Positions 1-6,832 of a stretch of DNA of 14,817 bases are shown here, piece by piece (positions within the stretch are counted from its first letter, which is position 1; every line of letters begins with the position of its first letter). The stretch spans positions 1 through 14,817 of the forward strand of contig JAZDLG010000071.1 in the NCBI GenBank assembly GCA_043802125.1. The letters are read 5' to 3'. Both the position numbers and the translations under genes were made by a program. The DNA comes from Phelpsiimicrobium sp043802125. GTDB lineage: Bacteria; Omnitrophota; Gorgyraeia; Velamenicoccales; Velamenicoccaceae. The notes under the pieces were generated by a model. The model was not told the DNA's origin. It did not search any database and saw only the letters and a program-made list of their open reading frames with translations.

Positions 1-303
1 CAGGATACGAAGTTCAATCAGGCTAAATCGCCTACCAAGCTTTTTGAATATATGGCTTGCTCTAAGCCAACGGTTTCAAGCCGTGTAGGCGAGGCTCGCT
101 ATATCGTGCGCGACGGCATCAACGGTTTTTTGGCAGGCAGCCAGAGAGAGTTTATTGAAAAGATGGAAGCATTGGTTGAAGATGAAAATCTATGCCGGCG
201 CCTGGGTAGAGAAGCACGCCAGGATGTTGAAAGAAAGTATTCTTTGGCTGTCCTTGGCAAACAGCTAAGCGGCATATTAAAGGAAACATCCTTGAGTTCT
301 TAA
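1..303 (+). CDS. Glycosyltransferase family 4, C-terminal fragment
   Basis: The reading frame is open from base 1 and ends in TAA at 301-303, so only the last 100 residues are present and the start lies outside the window. The visible part begins QDTKFNQAKSPTKLFEYMA, which is the donor-binding segment of GT-B fold (GT4, 'group 1') glycosyltransferases: the SPxKLFEYMA block with its conserved Glu binds the nucleotide-sugar donor. It is followed by the usual KPTVSS, a GEARYIVRDGINGFLA strand/loop, and a helical tail with RRLGREARQDVERKYS. Such enzymes act at the inner face of the membrane in lipopolysaccharide, exopolysaccharide or glycolipid assembly; the acceptor cannot be told from this fragment. 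An ATG lies inside the fragment at 52 but is not the start, because the homology runs through it. Confidence 0.9.
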   Translation, partial: QDTKFNQAKSPTKLFEYMACSKPTVSSRVGEARYIVRDGINGFLAGSQREFIEKMEALVEDENLCRRLGREARQDVERKYSLAVLGKQLSGILKETSLSS

Positions 304-320
304 TCCCCTTTTGATATAAT
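292..320 (+). promoter_or_regulatory. Sigma70-type promoter upstream of the tRNA-Thr/MFS/rnf block
   Basis: TTGAGT (292-297) and a perfect TATAAT (315-320) are separated by exactly 17 bases. The -35 lies inside the last codons of the glycosyltransferase gene. Transcription would start near 327 and read through the hairpin repeats (351-421) into tRNA-Thr at 448, giving a leader of about 120 bases. Spacing and -10 are consensus-like; activity is inferred. Confidence 0.6.
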
Positions 321-350
321 CTGAACACCTTAATGTTATATTTAGTGAAG

Positions 351-421
351 TCCCGCGACAGCGGGATCTAGAGCACCGCGTTAGCGGGACCCCCGCGGGT
401 TTTGCGGGGATCTGGAGCACC
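351..421 (+). repeat. Three tandem GC-rich hairpin repeats with a shared GAGCACC tail
   Basis: Three small hairpins follow one another: TCCCGC-GACA-GCGGGA (351-366), CCGC-GTTA-GCGG (376-387) and CCCCGC with a 7-base loop and GCGGGG (391-409). The first and third are each followed by ATCTAGAGCACC or ATCTGGAGCACC. The same tail and stem recur at 5743-5775, and a related stem at 6004-6017. This is a dispersed intergenic repeat family of REP or Neisseria-dRS3 style. No protein is encoded here. Confidence 0.75.
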
Positions 422-426
422 CTAAT

Positions 427-440
427 CTGGGTTAACCCAG
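427..440. other. 14-bp perfect palindrome before tRNA-Thr
   Basis: CTGGGTTAACCCAG is perfectly self-complementary and ends 7 bases before the first tRNA base. It could be an operator, a processing hairpin or the remains of a hairpin repeat. Nothing in the sequence decides between these. Confidence 0.4.
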
Positions 441-447
441 TTCACAT

Positions 448-520
448 GCCGATGTAGCTCAGTTGGTAGAGCAACGCTTTCGTAAAGCGTGGGTCGGTGG
501 TTCAATTCCACTCATCGGCT
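448..520 (+). tRNA. tRNA-Thr (anticodon CGU)
   Basis: A full 73-base cloverleaf can be drawn. The acceptor stem is GCCGATG (448-454) with CATCGGC (513-519), followed by discriminator T520. The D arm contains AGTTGGTAGA, the anticodon stem ACGCT/AGCGT encloses loop TTCGTAA with anticodon CGT, and the T arm carries GGTTCAATTCC. CCA is not encoded. CGU reads the ACG threonine codon. The next gene starts 53 bases downstream, so the tRNA is probably cut from a longer transcript. Confidence 0.96.
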
Positions 521-573
521 TGAGCACAATGCGCACTTGCGGCGTTGCCGCATGTGCCTTTAGCGAAATATAT

Positions 574-1848
574 ATGTCAAGATTCAGGAACATCTTAGGA
601 AACCGCAACTTTTCACTCCTTTGGGTCGGCCAGATCATTTCTCAATTCGGAGACAGGTTGGATCAGATGGCGCTCATAGCGCTCATCTATAATTTCGCGC
701 CGGGCTCAACTGTCCAGATGGCCAAGCTCATGAGCTTCACTATAATCCCGGTCTTTCTTATAGGGCCCATTGCCGGCGTCTATGTTGACAGGTGGGACCG
801 CAGGCGCACCATGGTCGTCTGCGACATCCTGCGCGGCATATTAGTCTTGCTCATCCCATTTTATTTTATCCGTTTGAATTCGCTTCTGCCTATTTATATC
901 ATAGTCTTTTTGGTATTTTCCATAGGCAGGTTCTATGTCCCGGCCAAGATGTCCATCATACCGGATCTCGTCAAAAGCGATGACCTGCTCTTAGCCAATT
1001 CGCTCGTAAATACTACGGGCATGGTGGCTGCGATGTTTGGCTTAGGGTTAGGCGGCATACTTGTAGGTATGGTCGGAGCTGAAGGCGGATTTTTGATTGA
1101 TGGTGCTAGTTTTCTTATTTCAGGCATTATGATATTTTTCTTAAGTACTAAGGCCATCAGAGACCTTAAAAAAGAGCGCCTTATAGACGTCGGTAAGGGA
1201 ATAGCTGAAGTCATACGTAAGTCGGCCATTGATGAGATGAAAGAAGCGCTTATTTTTTTAAAAAGCCAGAAACAAATAAGGTCATGTTTTGGTATACTTT
1301 TTCTTTTATGGGCGGCTCTTGGTTCTATCTACGTGGTATCAATTGTTTTTGTGCAGAAGGCCTTTTCTTCAGTCACAAAAGAGATAGGCTTTCTTGTCGT
1401 GGCACTTGGGTTAGGGCTGTTTTTAGGCACTTTGGCTTATGGCAGGTTCGGTCATAAATCGTCGGGGTTTAAGACAGTTTTTGCTTGTATCTTGCTGGCG
1501 GGAATGGTATTGTTCTCATTCGTTTTTGCGGTTTTAAAGATACCGAATATTTTGATAGCATTGCTGTTAGCTTTTATTCTTGGCCTGGTAGTTTCTCCTG
1601 TCATGGTTATCTCTAATACCATGGTCCAGCAGTTTACTGATAATTCTATGCGGGGTAAGGTCTTTAGTTCTCTTGAAATAGTGGTCCATCTGGCATTTTT
1701 GCTGGCTATGCTCATTTCAGCATCCTTGGCAGACCATATCGGCTCTGTTAAGATCCTTTTGACTGTGAGTTCTTTACTTTTTTTAATAGGCCTTATCGGT
1801 CTTTTGGGAAGAAATGATAAAATTACAGGAACACAAGAAGCTCACTGA
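574..1848 (+). CDS. Major facilitator superfamily exporter (MFS_3/EntS-like)
   Basis: A 424-residue polytopic membrane protein with the alternating hydrophobic blocks of a 12-helix MFS carrier. It opens with NRNFSLLWVGQIISQFGDRLDQMALI, typical of the MFS_3 branch that includes enterobactin exporter EntS and macrolide efflux proteins. The loop 2-3 signature GPIAGVYVDRWDRRRT is at residues 64-79, with the conserved Asp72 and the Arg cluster. The substrate is unknown; export of a small molecule is the family expectation. The ATG at 574 was chosen because the family homology begins there. An in-frame ATG at 529 would add 15 residues, and further upstream the frame runs through tRNA-Thr. No clear Shine-Dalgarno is seen. 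Its 3' end overlaps rnfC by 35 bases, so the two are probably co-transcribed and translationally coupled. Confidence 0.88.
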   Translation: MSRFRNILGNRNFSLLWVGQIISQFGDRLDQMALIALIYNFAPGSTVQMAKLMSFTIIPVFLIGPIAGVYVDRWDRRRTMVVCDILRGILVLLIPFYFIRLNSLLPIYIIVFLVFSIGRFYVPAKMSIIPDLVKSDDLLLANSLVNTTGMVAAMFGLGLGGILVGMVGAEGGFLIDGASFLISGIMIFFLSTKAIRDLKKERLIDVGKGIAEVIRKSAIDEMKEALIFLKSQKQIRSCFGILFLLWAALGSIYVVSIVFVQKAFSSVTKEIGFLVVALGLGLFLGTLAYGRFGHKSSGFKTVFACILLAGMVLFSFVFAVLKIPNILIALLLAFILGLVVSPVMVISNTMVQQFTDNSMRGKVFSSLEIVVHLAFLLAMLISASLADHIGSVKILLTVSSLLFLIGLIGLLGRNDKITGTQEAH

Positions 1849-3106
1849 AGACAAGAGCATTGAGCCGGCTTTCCTGCCGCCCAGGGTTTTTATATCCTTC
1901 CTGCAGCATTTAGGTAAACCCCTTGATATTATAAAGGTCAAAACAGGCGATCTTGTTAAGCGAGGCCAGTGCCTGGCTACTTCTGATATAGGCGTATTCT
2001 CGCCGGTACACGCTTCTATATCAGGCGTGGTAAAAGCTATCGGCGATTATCCTCATCCTTTGATGGGTTTTTGCCGCGGTATTGCCATTGAAGGAGATTC
2101 TTTAGACGAAGGCCACTTTGGTATGGTGCCACGCAGCCCTGAAGAGGTGGATGCTTTATCCGTTGATGAACTTAGGCAGATGATCTTTGACGCCGGTATA
2201 GTAGGCCTTGGCGGCGCGGCTTTTCCTTCCCATATCAAACTTACTCCACCTCAGCCTATCAATGATCTTATTGTCAATGGCGTTGAGTGTGAGCCTTACC
2301 TGACTACAGACTATCGCCTGATGGTTGAAAAGTCCGAGCAGATCATAAAAGGCGTAAAGCTCATTATAAAGATAGTAAAGCCCCACAATTGTTATATCGC
2401 CATAGAGGATAACAAGCCGCAGGCTATCAAGGCTATGCGAGAGCGAGCCAGGATGTTCAACTGGGGGATTGTAGTTTTAAAGACGGGTTATCCGCAGGGA
2501 GGAGAAAAACAAGTCATTAAGTCTTGCCTGGGCAGGGAAGTCCCGTCGGGTGAACTTCCTTTTGATATAGGTGTCCTTGTTCATAACGTCGCTACGATCT
2601 ATGCGATCTATGAGGCCGTGTATTTGCGCAAGCCCCTCTACGAGAGGGTCATCACTGTCTCAGGGGAGTGTCTTACTCATCCGAAAAACATTTTAGCCAG
2701 GATAGGCACGCCTGTTAAAGACTTTGTTCAACAGTGCGGCCCGCTTGTCCGAGAGCCTAAAAAGATCATCATGGGCGGGCCTATGATGGGCATCGCCCAA
2801 TTCACTATGGATACTCCTGTGATCAAGGGCACTACCGGCATCATTCTCTTAGATGATGTCGAGGAAAAAAAAGAAGAGGAGCGTTTTTGCGTGCGTTGCG
2901 GAGAGTGCTTAGAGCATTGCCCGGTGGGGCTTAACCCAGCGTTTATAGCTCTTGCTATTGCGAAGGACAGGTTAGACCTTGCCGAGGAGTATGGTATTTT
3001 AGATTGTATTGAATGCGGCTTGTGTGCATATCTATGCCCGGGCCGTCGTAACATAGTCCAGGCAATAAAAGCCGCTAAGGTGAGGATAAGAAGTGGGAAG
3101 AAGTGA
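1814..3106 (+). CDS. rnfC: Rnf complex subunit RnfC
   Basis: 430 residues. RnfC is the peripheral subunit at the NAD(H) end of the ion-translocating ferredoxin:NAD+ oxidoreductase. The N-terminus (LQEHKKLT, then a barrel-like domain with TGDLVKRGQ and SPVHASISG) matches the family, although the usual GGIHPPE lead-in is missing. The nucleotide/flavin-binding region has GLGGAAFPSHIKL (131-143), NGVECEPYLTTDYRLM (155-170) and TGYPQGGEKQ. Two 4Fe-4S clusters are bound by Cys359, 362, 365, 369 and Cys398, 401, 404, 408. The protein ends soon after the second cluster, without the long Ala/Lys-rich tail of enterobacterial RnfC. The start at 1814 lies inside the MFS gene and the end overlaps rnfG by 14 bases. 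Confidence 0.96.
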   Translation: MIKLQEHKKLTEDKSIEPAFLPPRVFISFLQHLGKPLDIIKVKTGDLVKRGQCLATSDIGVFSPVHASISGVVKAIGDYPHPLMGFCRGIAIEGDSLDEGHFGMVPRSPEEVDALSVDELRQMIFDAGIVGLGGAAFPSHIKLTPPQPINDLIVNGVECEPYLTTDYRLMVEKSEQIIKGVKLIIKIVKPHNCYIAIEDNKPQAIKAMRERARMFNWGIVVLKTGYPQGGEKQVIKSCLGREVPSGELPFDIGVLVHNVATIYAIYEAVYLRKPLYERVITVSGECLTHPKNILARIGTPVKDFVQQCGPLVREPKKIIMGGPMMGIAQFTMDTPVIKGTTGIILLDDVEEKKEEERFCVRCGECLEHCPVGLNPAFIALAIAKDRLDLAEEYGILDCIECGLCAYLCPGRRNIVQAIKAAKVRIRSGKK

Positions 3107-3626
3107 TTATTTTAGATACGCGTTGACGCTGGCTGTCATCTGTTTTGTAGCGTCGGCTATGCTGGGCGCTGTCTATAGCCTGACGCACCCTGCTATCTTA
3201 AGCCAGCAAGCGCGTCAGGAAGAGAGCGGCTTAAGGGAGGTTTTGCCTGAGGCAAAAAATTTTGAAGCCGTCAAAGAAGGAGAAAATATCATTTATTATA
3301 TAGCGTTTGGCCCGAACAAGAGGGTGTTAGGTTATGTGTTCAAGGCTTCTAAAAAAGGCTATTCCGGCGAAATAGTTACCATGGTAGGCGTTGATAAGGC
3401 AGGCTTGATATCGCGTATCAAGATCTTATCTCAGAATGAGACGCCAGGCATAGGCACCAGGATAATAGAGGCATTATGGTTTGAGGAGCAGTTTAGAGGT
3501 AAGAATGCCGATGATCTAAGTAACGGGGTGCAGGTTATCACGGGTGCTACCATAACATCCCGCGCGGTTATTGATTCTATTAAAGAAAAAGCTAAAGAGG
3601 TAATGGAGCGCGTCCATGGCAGATAA
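3093..3626 (+). CDS. rnfG: Rnf complex subunit RnfG (covalent FMN subunit)
   Basis: 177 residues from a GTG start preceded by AAGGTGAGG at 3078-3086. One N-terminal membrane helix (about residues 9-30) anchors an external FMN-binding domain. The C-terminal motif ITGATITSRAV (149-159) holds the Thr (Thr153) to which the ApbE flavin transferase attaches FMN. The motif is usually written Dxx(S/T)GAT, and here the Asp position is Gln147. PGIGTRI (118-124) is also typical of the family. In Rnf, RnfG passes electrons between the membrane flavins and iron-sulfur centres. The gene sits between rnfC and rnfD instead of after rnfD as in the commonly described rnfCDGEAB order. It overlaps rnfD by 11 bases. 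No apbE is in this window. Confidence 0.95.
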   Translation: MGRSDYFRYALTLAVICFVASAMLGAVYSLTHPAILSQQARQEESGLREVLPEAKNFEAVKEGENIIYYIAFGPNKRVLGYVFKASKKGYSGEIVTMVGVDKAGLISRIKILSQNETPGIGTRIIEALWFEEQFRGKNADDLSNGVQVITGATITSRAVIDSIKEKAKEVMERVHGR

Positions 3627-4554
3627 ATATTTTGTTTCTTCTTCGCCGCATATCGTAAAGAAAGAATCCGTAGCGTCCATTATGTGGACGGTTAACATCG
3701 CCTTGATACCCGCTGGTTTAATAGGCGTAGGTATTTTTGGCAAGGCAGGAGCCTGGTTAATAGCAGCGTGCATCATTACGGCTATGGCCACAGAGTATGT
3801 CATACAAAAAGGCCGCAGGCAGCCGGTTACCGTATCAGACGGCAGCGCTTTTATGACAGGCCTTCTTCTTGCGTTTAATCTTCCGGCTCACTGCCCTCTT
3901 TGGGTGGGGGCTTTTGGCAGTTTTTTTGCCATTGCTATCGGCAAACAGGCTTTTGGCGGCCTGGGCAGGAATATATTCAATCCGGCTTTAGTGGGCAGGG
4001 CTTTTTTGATGGCGGCCTGGCCGAAATATTTGACGGCGTTTAATAAACCTTTTGTATACGACGCTGTAACCCAGGCGACACCGTTGAGCTTATTAAAAGA
4101 AGGCAAGGCGAACAGCGTAGTTGATATGGGATTGACTTACTGGGATCTATTGTTGGGTAATAAAGGCGGCTGTTTAGGCGAGGTATGCGTCCTTGCTTTA
4201 TTGCTTGGAGGTATTTATCTTCTTTATAAAAAGATAATCACGTGGCATATACCGTTGAGTTTTATTTTGACCGTAGCTGTTTTTACGCACATATTTAAAG
4301 GCGATTTTTTATTCCACATCCTTTCAGGAGGCTTGGTGCTTGGCGCCGTATTTATGGCAACGGATTATGTGACCTCGCCCATAACCAAAACAGGCCAGGT
4401 CATCTTTGGCGTCACATGCGGCTTATTGACAAGCGTGATACGCCTGTGGGGCGGTTATCCGGAGGGTGTGTGTTACGCTATACTCATAGCCAACGCCGCG
4501 GTCCCGTTGATAGACCGTTTTGTCCAACCTAAAAGATACGGAGTGGCCTCATGA
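3616..4554 (+). CDS. rnfD: Rnf complex subunit RnfD (integral membrane flavin subunit)
   Basis: 312 residues with many membrane helices, of the NqrB/RnfD family. Landmarks are the N-terminal SSSPHIVKKESVASIMW, the LLAFNLP-x-WVGAFGSFFAI segment, GGLGRNIFNPALVGRAFL (114-131), and the flavinylation motif DAVTQATPL (149-157), in which Thr155 is the expected FMN-bearing residue. The C-terminal GAVFMATDYVTSPITKTGQ block is also diagnostic. RnfD carries FMN and takes part in the ion pathway with RnfA and RnfE. Unlike RnfG, its motif fits the Dxx(S/T)xAT consensus exactly. It starts inside rnfG and its TGA overlaps the rnfE ATG as ATGA. Confidence 0.96.
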   Translation: MADKYFVSSSPHIVKKESVASIMWTVNIALIPAGLIGVGIFGKAGAWLIAACIITAMATEYVIQKGRRQPVTVSDGSAFMTGLLLAFNLPAHCPLWVGAFGSFFAIAIGKQAFGGLGRNIFNPALVGRAFLMAAWPKYLTAFNKPFVYDAVTQATPLSLLKEGKANSVVDMGLTYWDLLLGNKGGCLGEVCVLALLLGGIYLLYKKIITWHIPLSFILTVAVFTHIFKGDFLFHILSGGLVLGAVFMATDYVTSPITKTGQVIFGVTCGLLTSVIRLWGGYPEGVCYAILIANAAVPLIDRFVQPKRYGVAS

Positions 4555-5144
4555 AGAAACTATTCGGCCAGTTTACAAAGGGCATCTTCAAGGAAAACCC
4601 GATATTTTTTATTGTGTTAGGGTTGTGTCCTGCCCTGGCCGTCTCAACGAGCGTCAATAACGCGGTTGGCATGGGAGCGGCTGTTATTTTTGTGCTGGTT
4701 TCTTCCAACGTCATCATTTCAATGATGAGGAATATTATTCCGGACAAGATAAGGATACCTTGTTATATCGTAGTTATAGCGTCATTTGTAAGTATCGTAG
4801 AAATGGTGATGAAGGCGTATGCGCCGGCGTTGGATAAGGCATTGGGAGTATATGTTCCTTTGATAGTGGTTAACTGTATTATCTTAGGCCGCGCAGAGGC
4901 CTTTGCTTCCAAAAATTCTGTCATGGCGTCTTTTATGGACGGCTTAGGCATGGGCGTGGGATTTTTTCTGGCCTTATTGGTAATTTCGTCTATTCGCGAA
5001 GTATTGGGCAGCGGAAAGTTTGCAGGTTTTGCAATACCTGTCGCTTTTGAGCCCGCGACAGTTTTGGTATTGGCCCCGGGAGCGCTTTTGGTTTTGGGCC
5101 TGCTTATGGGAGGGATCAAATGGATAAAGTCCTTGCGATCTTGA
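4551..5144 (+). CDS. rnfE: Rnf complex subunit RnfE
   Basis: 197 residues, a six-helix membrane protein of the RnfE/NqrD family. It has the two half-helix motifs found in this family, GLCPALAV with Cys26 and VNCIILGRAEAFA with Cys109. In the related Nqr and Rnf structures the equivalent cysteines of the RnfA/RnfE pair hold an intramembrane 2Fe-2S centre. The gene overlaps rnfD by four bases (ATGA) and rnfA by 25 bases, so translation of D, E and A is probably coupled. Confidence 0.96.
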   Translation: MKKLFGQFTKGIFKENPIFFIVLGLCPALAVSTSVNNAVGMGAAVIFVLVSSNVIISMMRNIIPDKIRIPCYIVVIASFVSIVEMVMKAYAPALDKALGVYVPLIVVNCIILGRAEAFASKNSVMASFMDGLGMGVGFFLALLVISSIREVLGSGKFAGFAIPVAFEPATVLVLAPGALLVLGLLMGGIKWIKSLRS

Positions 5145-5716
5145 TCGCGAATATCATAACAAACAACTATATTCTTTTTAAGTTTATGGGACTGTGTCCA
5201 TTTTTGGGCGTGTCTAAACAGACAAAGCCGGCTATGAGCATGGGCCTGGCCGTTATTTTTGTGCTTCTTATCTCAGGTATTATGACATGGGCTGTTTACG
5301 CGTATGTTCTTTTGCCGTTCCACATAGACTATATGCGGACCGTCGTATTCATTTTAATAATCGCTTCGTCCGTGCAGTTTATCGAAATGGTGATATTAAA
5401 AGTATCGCCCATACTTTACAGGGCGTTAGGTATTTATTTGCCATTGATCACGACCAATTGCATCGTTTTGGGCGTCACAGTCATTAATACTGAAGAGTTT
5501 TTTGTCGCAGGTAAACCAATAGCCTGGAGTTTTGCTTATTCTATCCTGCAGGTATTTGCCGCAGGCCTTGGTTTTATGTTAGTGCTTCTTCTTATGTCCG
5601 GTATCAGGGAACGTTTAGAATTGGCGGATATACCGGAGTCTCTTGAGGGATTACCGATAGCTTTTATTATCGCTTCCATTATGGGCCTGGCTTTTATGGG
5701 GCTTTTGGGTATTTGA
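5120..5716 (+). CDS. rnfA: Rnf complex subunit RnfA
   Basis: 198 residues, the paralogue and partner of RnfE (RnfA/NqrE family), with inverted topology. It has YILFKFMGLCPFLGVSKQ with Cys26 and LITTNCIVLGV with Cys114, the expected ligands of the shared intramembrane 2Fe-2S centre. The start ATG follows GGGAGGGA (5108-5115), which is inside rnfE, and the genes overlap by 25 bases. The TGA stop at 5714-5716 is also the beginning of a GAGCACC repeat tail, so the repeat region begins within the stop codon. Normally rnfB follows directly; here it is 309 bases away. Confidence 0.96.
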   Translation: MDKVLAILIANIITNNYILFKFMGLCPFLGVSKQTKPAMSMGLAVIFVLLISGIMTWAVYAYVLLPFHIDYMRTVVFILIIASSVQFIEMVILKVSPILYRALGIYLPLITTNCIVLGVTVINTEEFFVAGKPIAWSFAYSILQVFAAGLGFMLVLLLMSGIRERLELADIPESLEGLPIAFIIASIMGLAFMGLLGI

Positions 5717-5780
5717 GCACCAAAATTTGTTCATGCAGCGAAATCCCCGCGGTTTTTGCGGGGATCTAGAGCACCAAAAT
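5715..5780 (+). repeat. Hairpin repeat unit between GAGCACCAAAAT direct repeats
   Basis: A hairpin with an 8-bp stem, ATCCCCGC (5743-5750) and GCGGGGAT (5758-5765), and a 7-base T-rich loop is followed by CTAGAGCACC. A 12-base direct repeat GAGCACCAAAAT brackets it at 5715-5726 and 5769-5780. The stem and tail match the units at 351-421. The first direct repeat begins in the rnfA stop codon. Confidence 0.75.
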
Positions 5781-5793
5781 GCATTATTGTGTT

Positions 5794-5981
5794 ACGCAAA
5801 ACCAATGAAAGCTTCTTTGCCCACGGAACTTTTTGCCGTCTGCTGCGGTTTAGGGTTTGCTTGTTTCGCCCGACATTGTGTCGGGCACTTCGCTTGCCCT
5901 AACTCCTTGCAGACTGATGCGAAGCGACGTGCCAAAAAGTTCCTGATTGTGGGCTTAAAGAATCTTCCATTACTTTTGCGT
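5794..5981. repeat. 188-bp imperfect inverted-repeat element (MITE-like) in the rnfA-rnfB gap
   Basis: The ends ACGCAAAA (5794) and TTTTGCGT (5974-5981) are exact inverted repeats. The arms stay alignable inward: GGAACTTTTTG on the left pairs with CAAAAAGTTCC on the right, TTAGGG with CCCTAA, and the centre GCCCGACA (5868-5875) with TGTCGGGC (5879-5886) around a 3-base loop. The right arm is about 20 bases longer. No transposase is encoded, and an 89-codon open frame crossing it resembles no protein I know. The shape suits a MITE-like insertion or one large RNA hairpin. Target-site duplications are not evident. Confidence 0.6.
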
Positions 5982-5994
5982 CATTCAATAGTTT

Positions 5995-6018
5995 AGCGAA
6001 ATCCCCGCGTAAGCGGGA
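5995..6018 (+). repeat. Hairpin repeat unit just upstream of rnfB
   Basis: AGCGAAATCCCCGC (5995-6008) repeats 5737-5750 exactly. It forms a hairpin CCCGC-GTAA-GCGGG (6004-6017) that ends 8 bases before the rnfB ATG. The 3' arm, GCGGGA, is the only purine-rich stretch in position to act as a ribosome-binding site for rnfB, so the hairpin could mask it. Confidence 0.6.
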
Positions 6019-6025
6019 ACTACTT

Positions 6026-6832
6026 ATGCTGGATCTTTTTCCGCCCATTATAACTTTAGGCAGCCTGGGGATCTTATTCGGGCTTTGTCTTGCTTATGCA
6101 GCCAGTAAATTCCGCGTGCCTGTTGACCCTGCGCTTGAGAAGATAATCGCTAAACTGCCTGGAGCTAATTGCGGGGCGTGCGGAAAGGCAGGCTGTGTTG
6201 GTTTTGCGCAAGCGTTGCTTGCAGGAGAGCTAGACCTGCGGGTCTGTGTTTCCATGGCAGAGGAGAGCAAGAAGACCCTGGCCGAATTGTTGGGCTTAAA
6301 CCTTGAACTAAAAACAAAGATGGTATCCGCGTTTCATTGCTGCGGAGGCAATAACACCAAAGATAAATATCTTTATGACGGCATGAAAGATTGCCTGGCA
6401 GCAAGCCTTATTTTAGGCGGGCAGAAAGAGTGTCAATATGGGTGTCTGACGTATGGCACCTGTAGCAAGGCCTGCCCTTATGATGCTATTGTTATGACAG
6501 GCGATGGAATTCCTGCGGTCATAGAAGAAAAATGCACTGCCTGCGGCGTATGCGTTAACGTCTGCCCCAAACATCTTTACGATTTTATACCTTGCGATAT
6601 CAAGAAAGCAGCAATATATGTCGCCTGTTCTTCGCGCGATACGGGTAAAGTTGTCGCGGGTATTTGCCCTGTGGGCTGTATTGCCTGCGGTAAGTGCCAG
6701 AGGGCGTGCGCGCATGGCGCGATAGAAGTTATGGATAATCTGGCGCGTATAGATTATACTAAATGTTCAGGCTGTTTTGAGTGTGTGAAGGCCTGTCCTA
6801 CGAAAGTCATCAAACAAAGAGGTATCGCATGA
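6026..6832 (+). CDS. rnfB: Rnf complex subunit RnfB (polyferredoxin, electron entry)
   Basis: 268 residues. An N-terminal membrane helix (about 7-26) is followed by the Fe-S domain NCGACGKAGCVGFAQALLAG with Cys49, 52, 57 and 74. Four ferredoxin-type Cys groups come next: about 136-150, 170/173/176/180, 218/221/224/228 and 247/250/253/257. This is the longer RnfB type with more clusters than the proteobacterial form. RnfB accepts electrons from reduced ferredoxin and feeds the membrane chain. The gene is detached from rnfA by a repeat-filled 309-base gap. Its ATG follows GCGGGAAC-TACTT, a weak ribosome site inside a hairpin arm. It overlaps purN by four bases (ATGA). Confidence 0.95.
   Translation: MLDLFPPIITLGSLGILFGLCLAYAASKFRVPVDPALEKIIAKLPGANCGACGKAGCVGFAQALLAGELDLRVCVSMAEESKKTLAELLGLNLELKTKMVSAFHCCGGNNTKDKYLYDGMKDCLAASLILGGQKECQYGCLTYGTCSKACPYDAIVMTGDGIPAVIEEKCTACGVCVNVCPKHLYDFIPCDIKKAAIYVACSSRDTGKVVAGICPVGCIACGKCQRACAHGAIEVMDNLARIDYTKCSGCFECVKACPTKVIKQRGIA

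Noticed and set aside
351..421. CRISPR array
   Set aside because: Units are of unequal length, have no regular spacers and no cas genes are near; they are tandem hairpin repeats.
463..573. Upstream extension of the MFS gene to an ATG at 463
   Set aside because: The ATG-containing extension runs through tRNA-Thr; family homology begins at 574.
5727..5996. 89-codon open frame between rnfA and rnfB
   Set aside because: It is built entirely from the hairpin repeat and the inverted repeat, has no ribosome site, and its translation resembles no protein.
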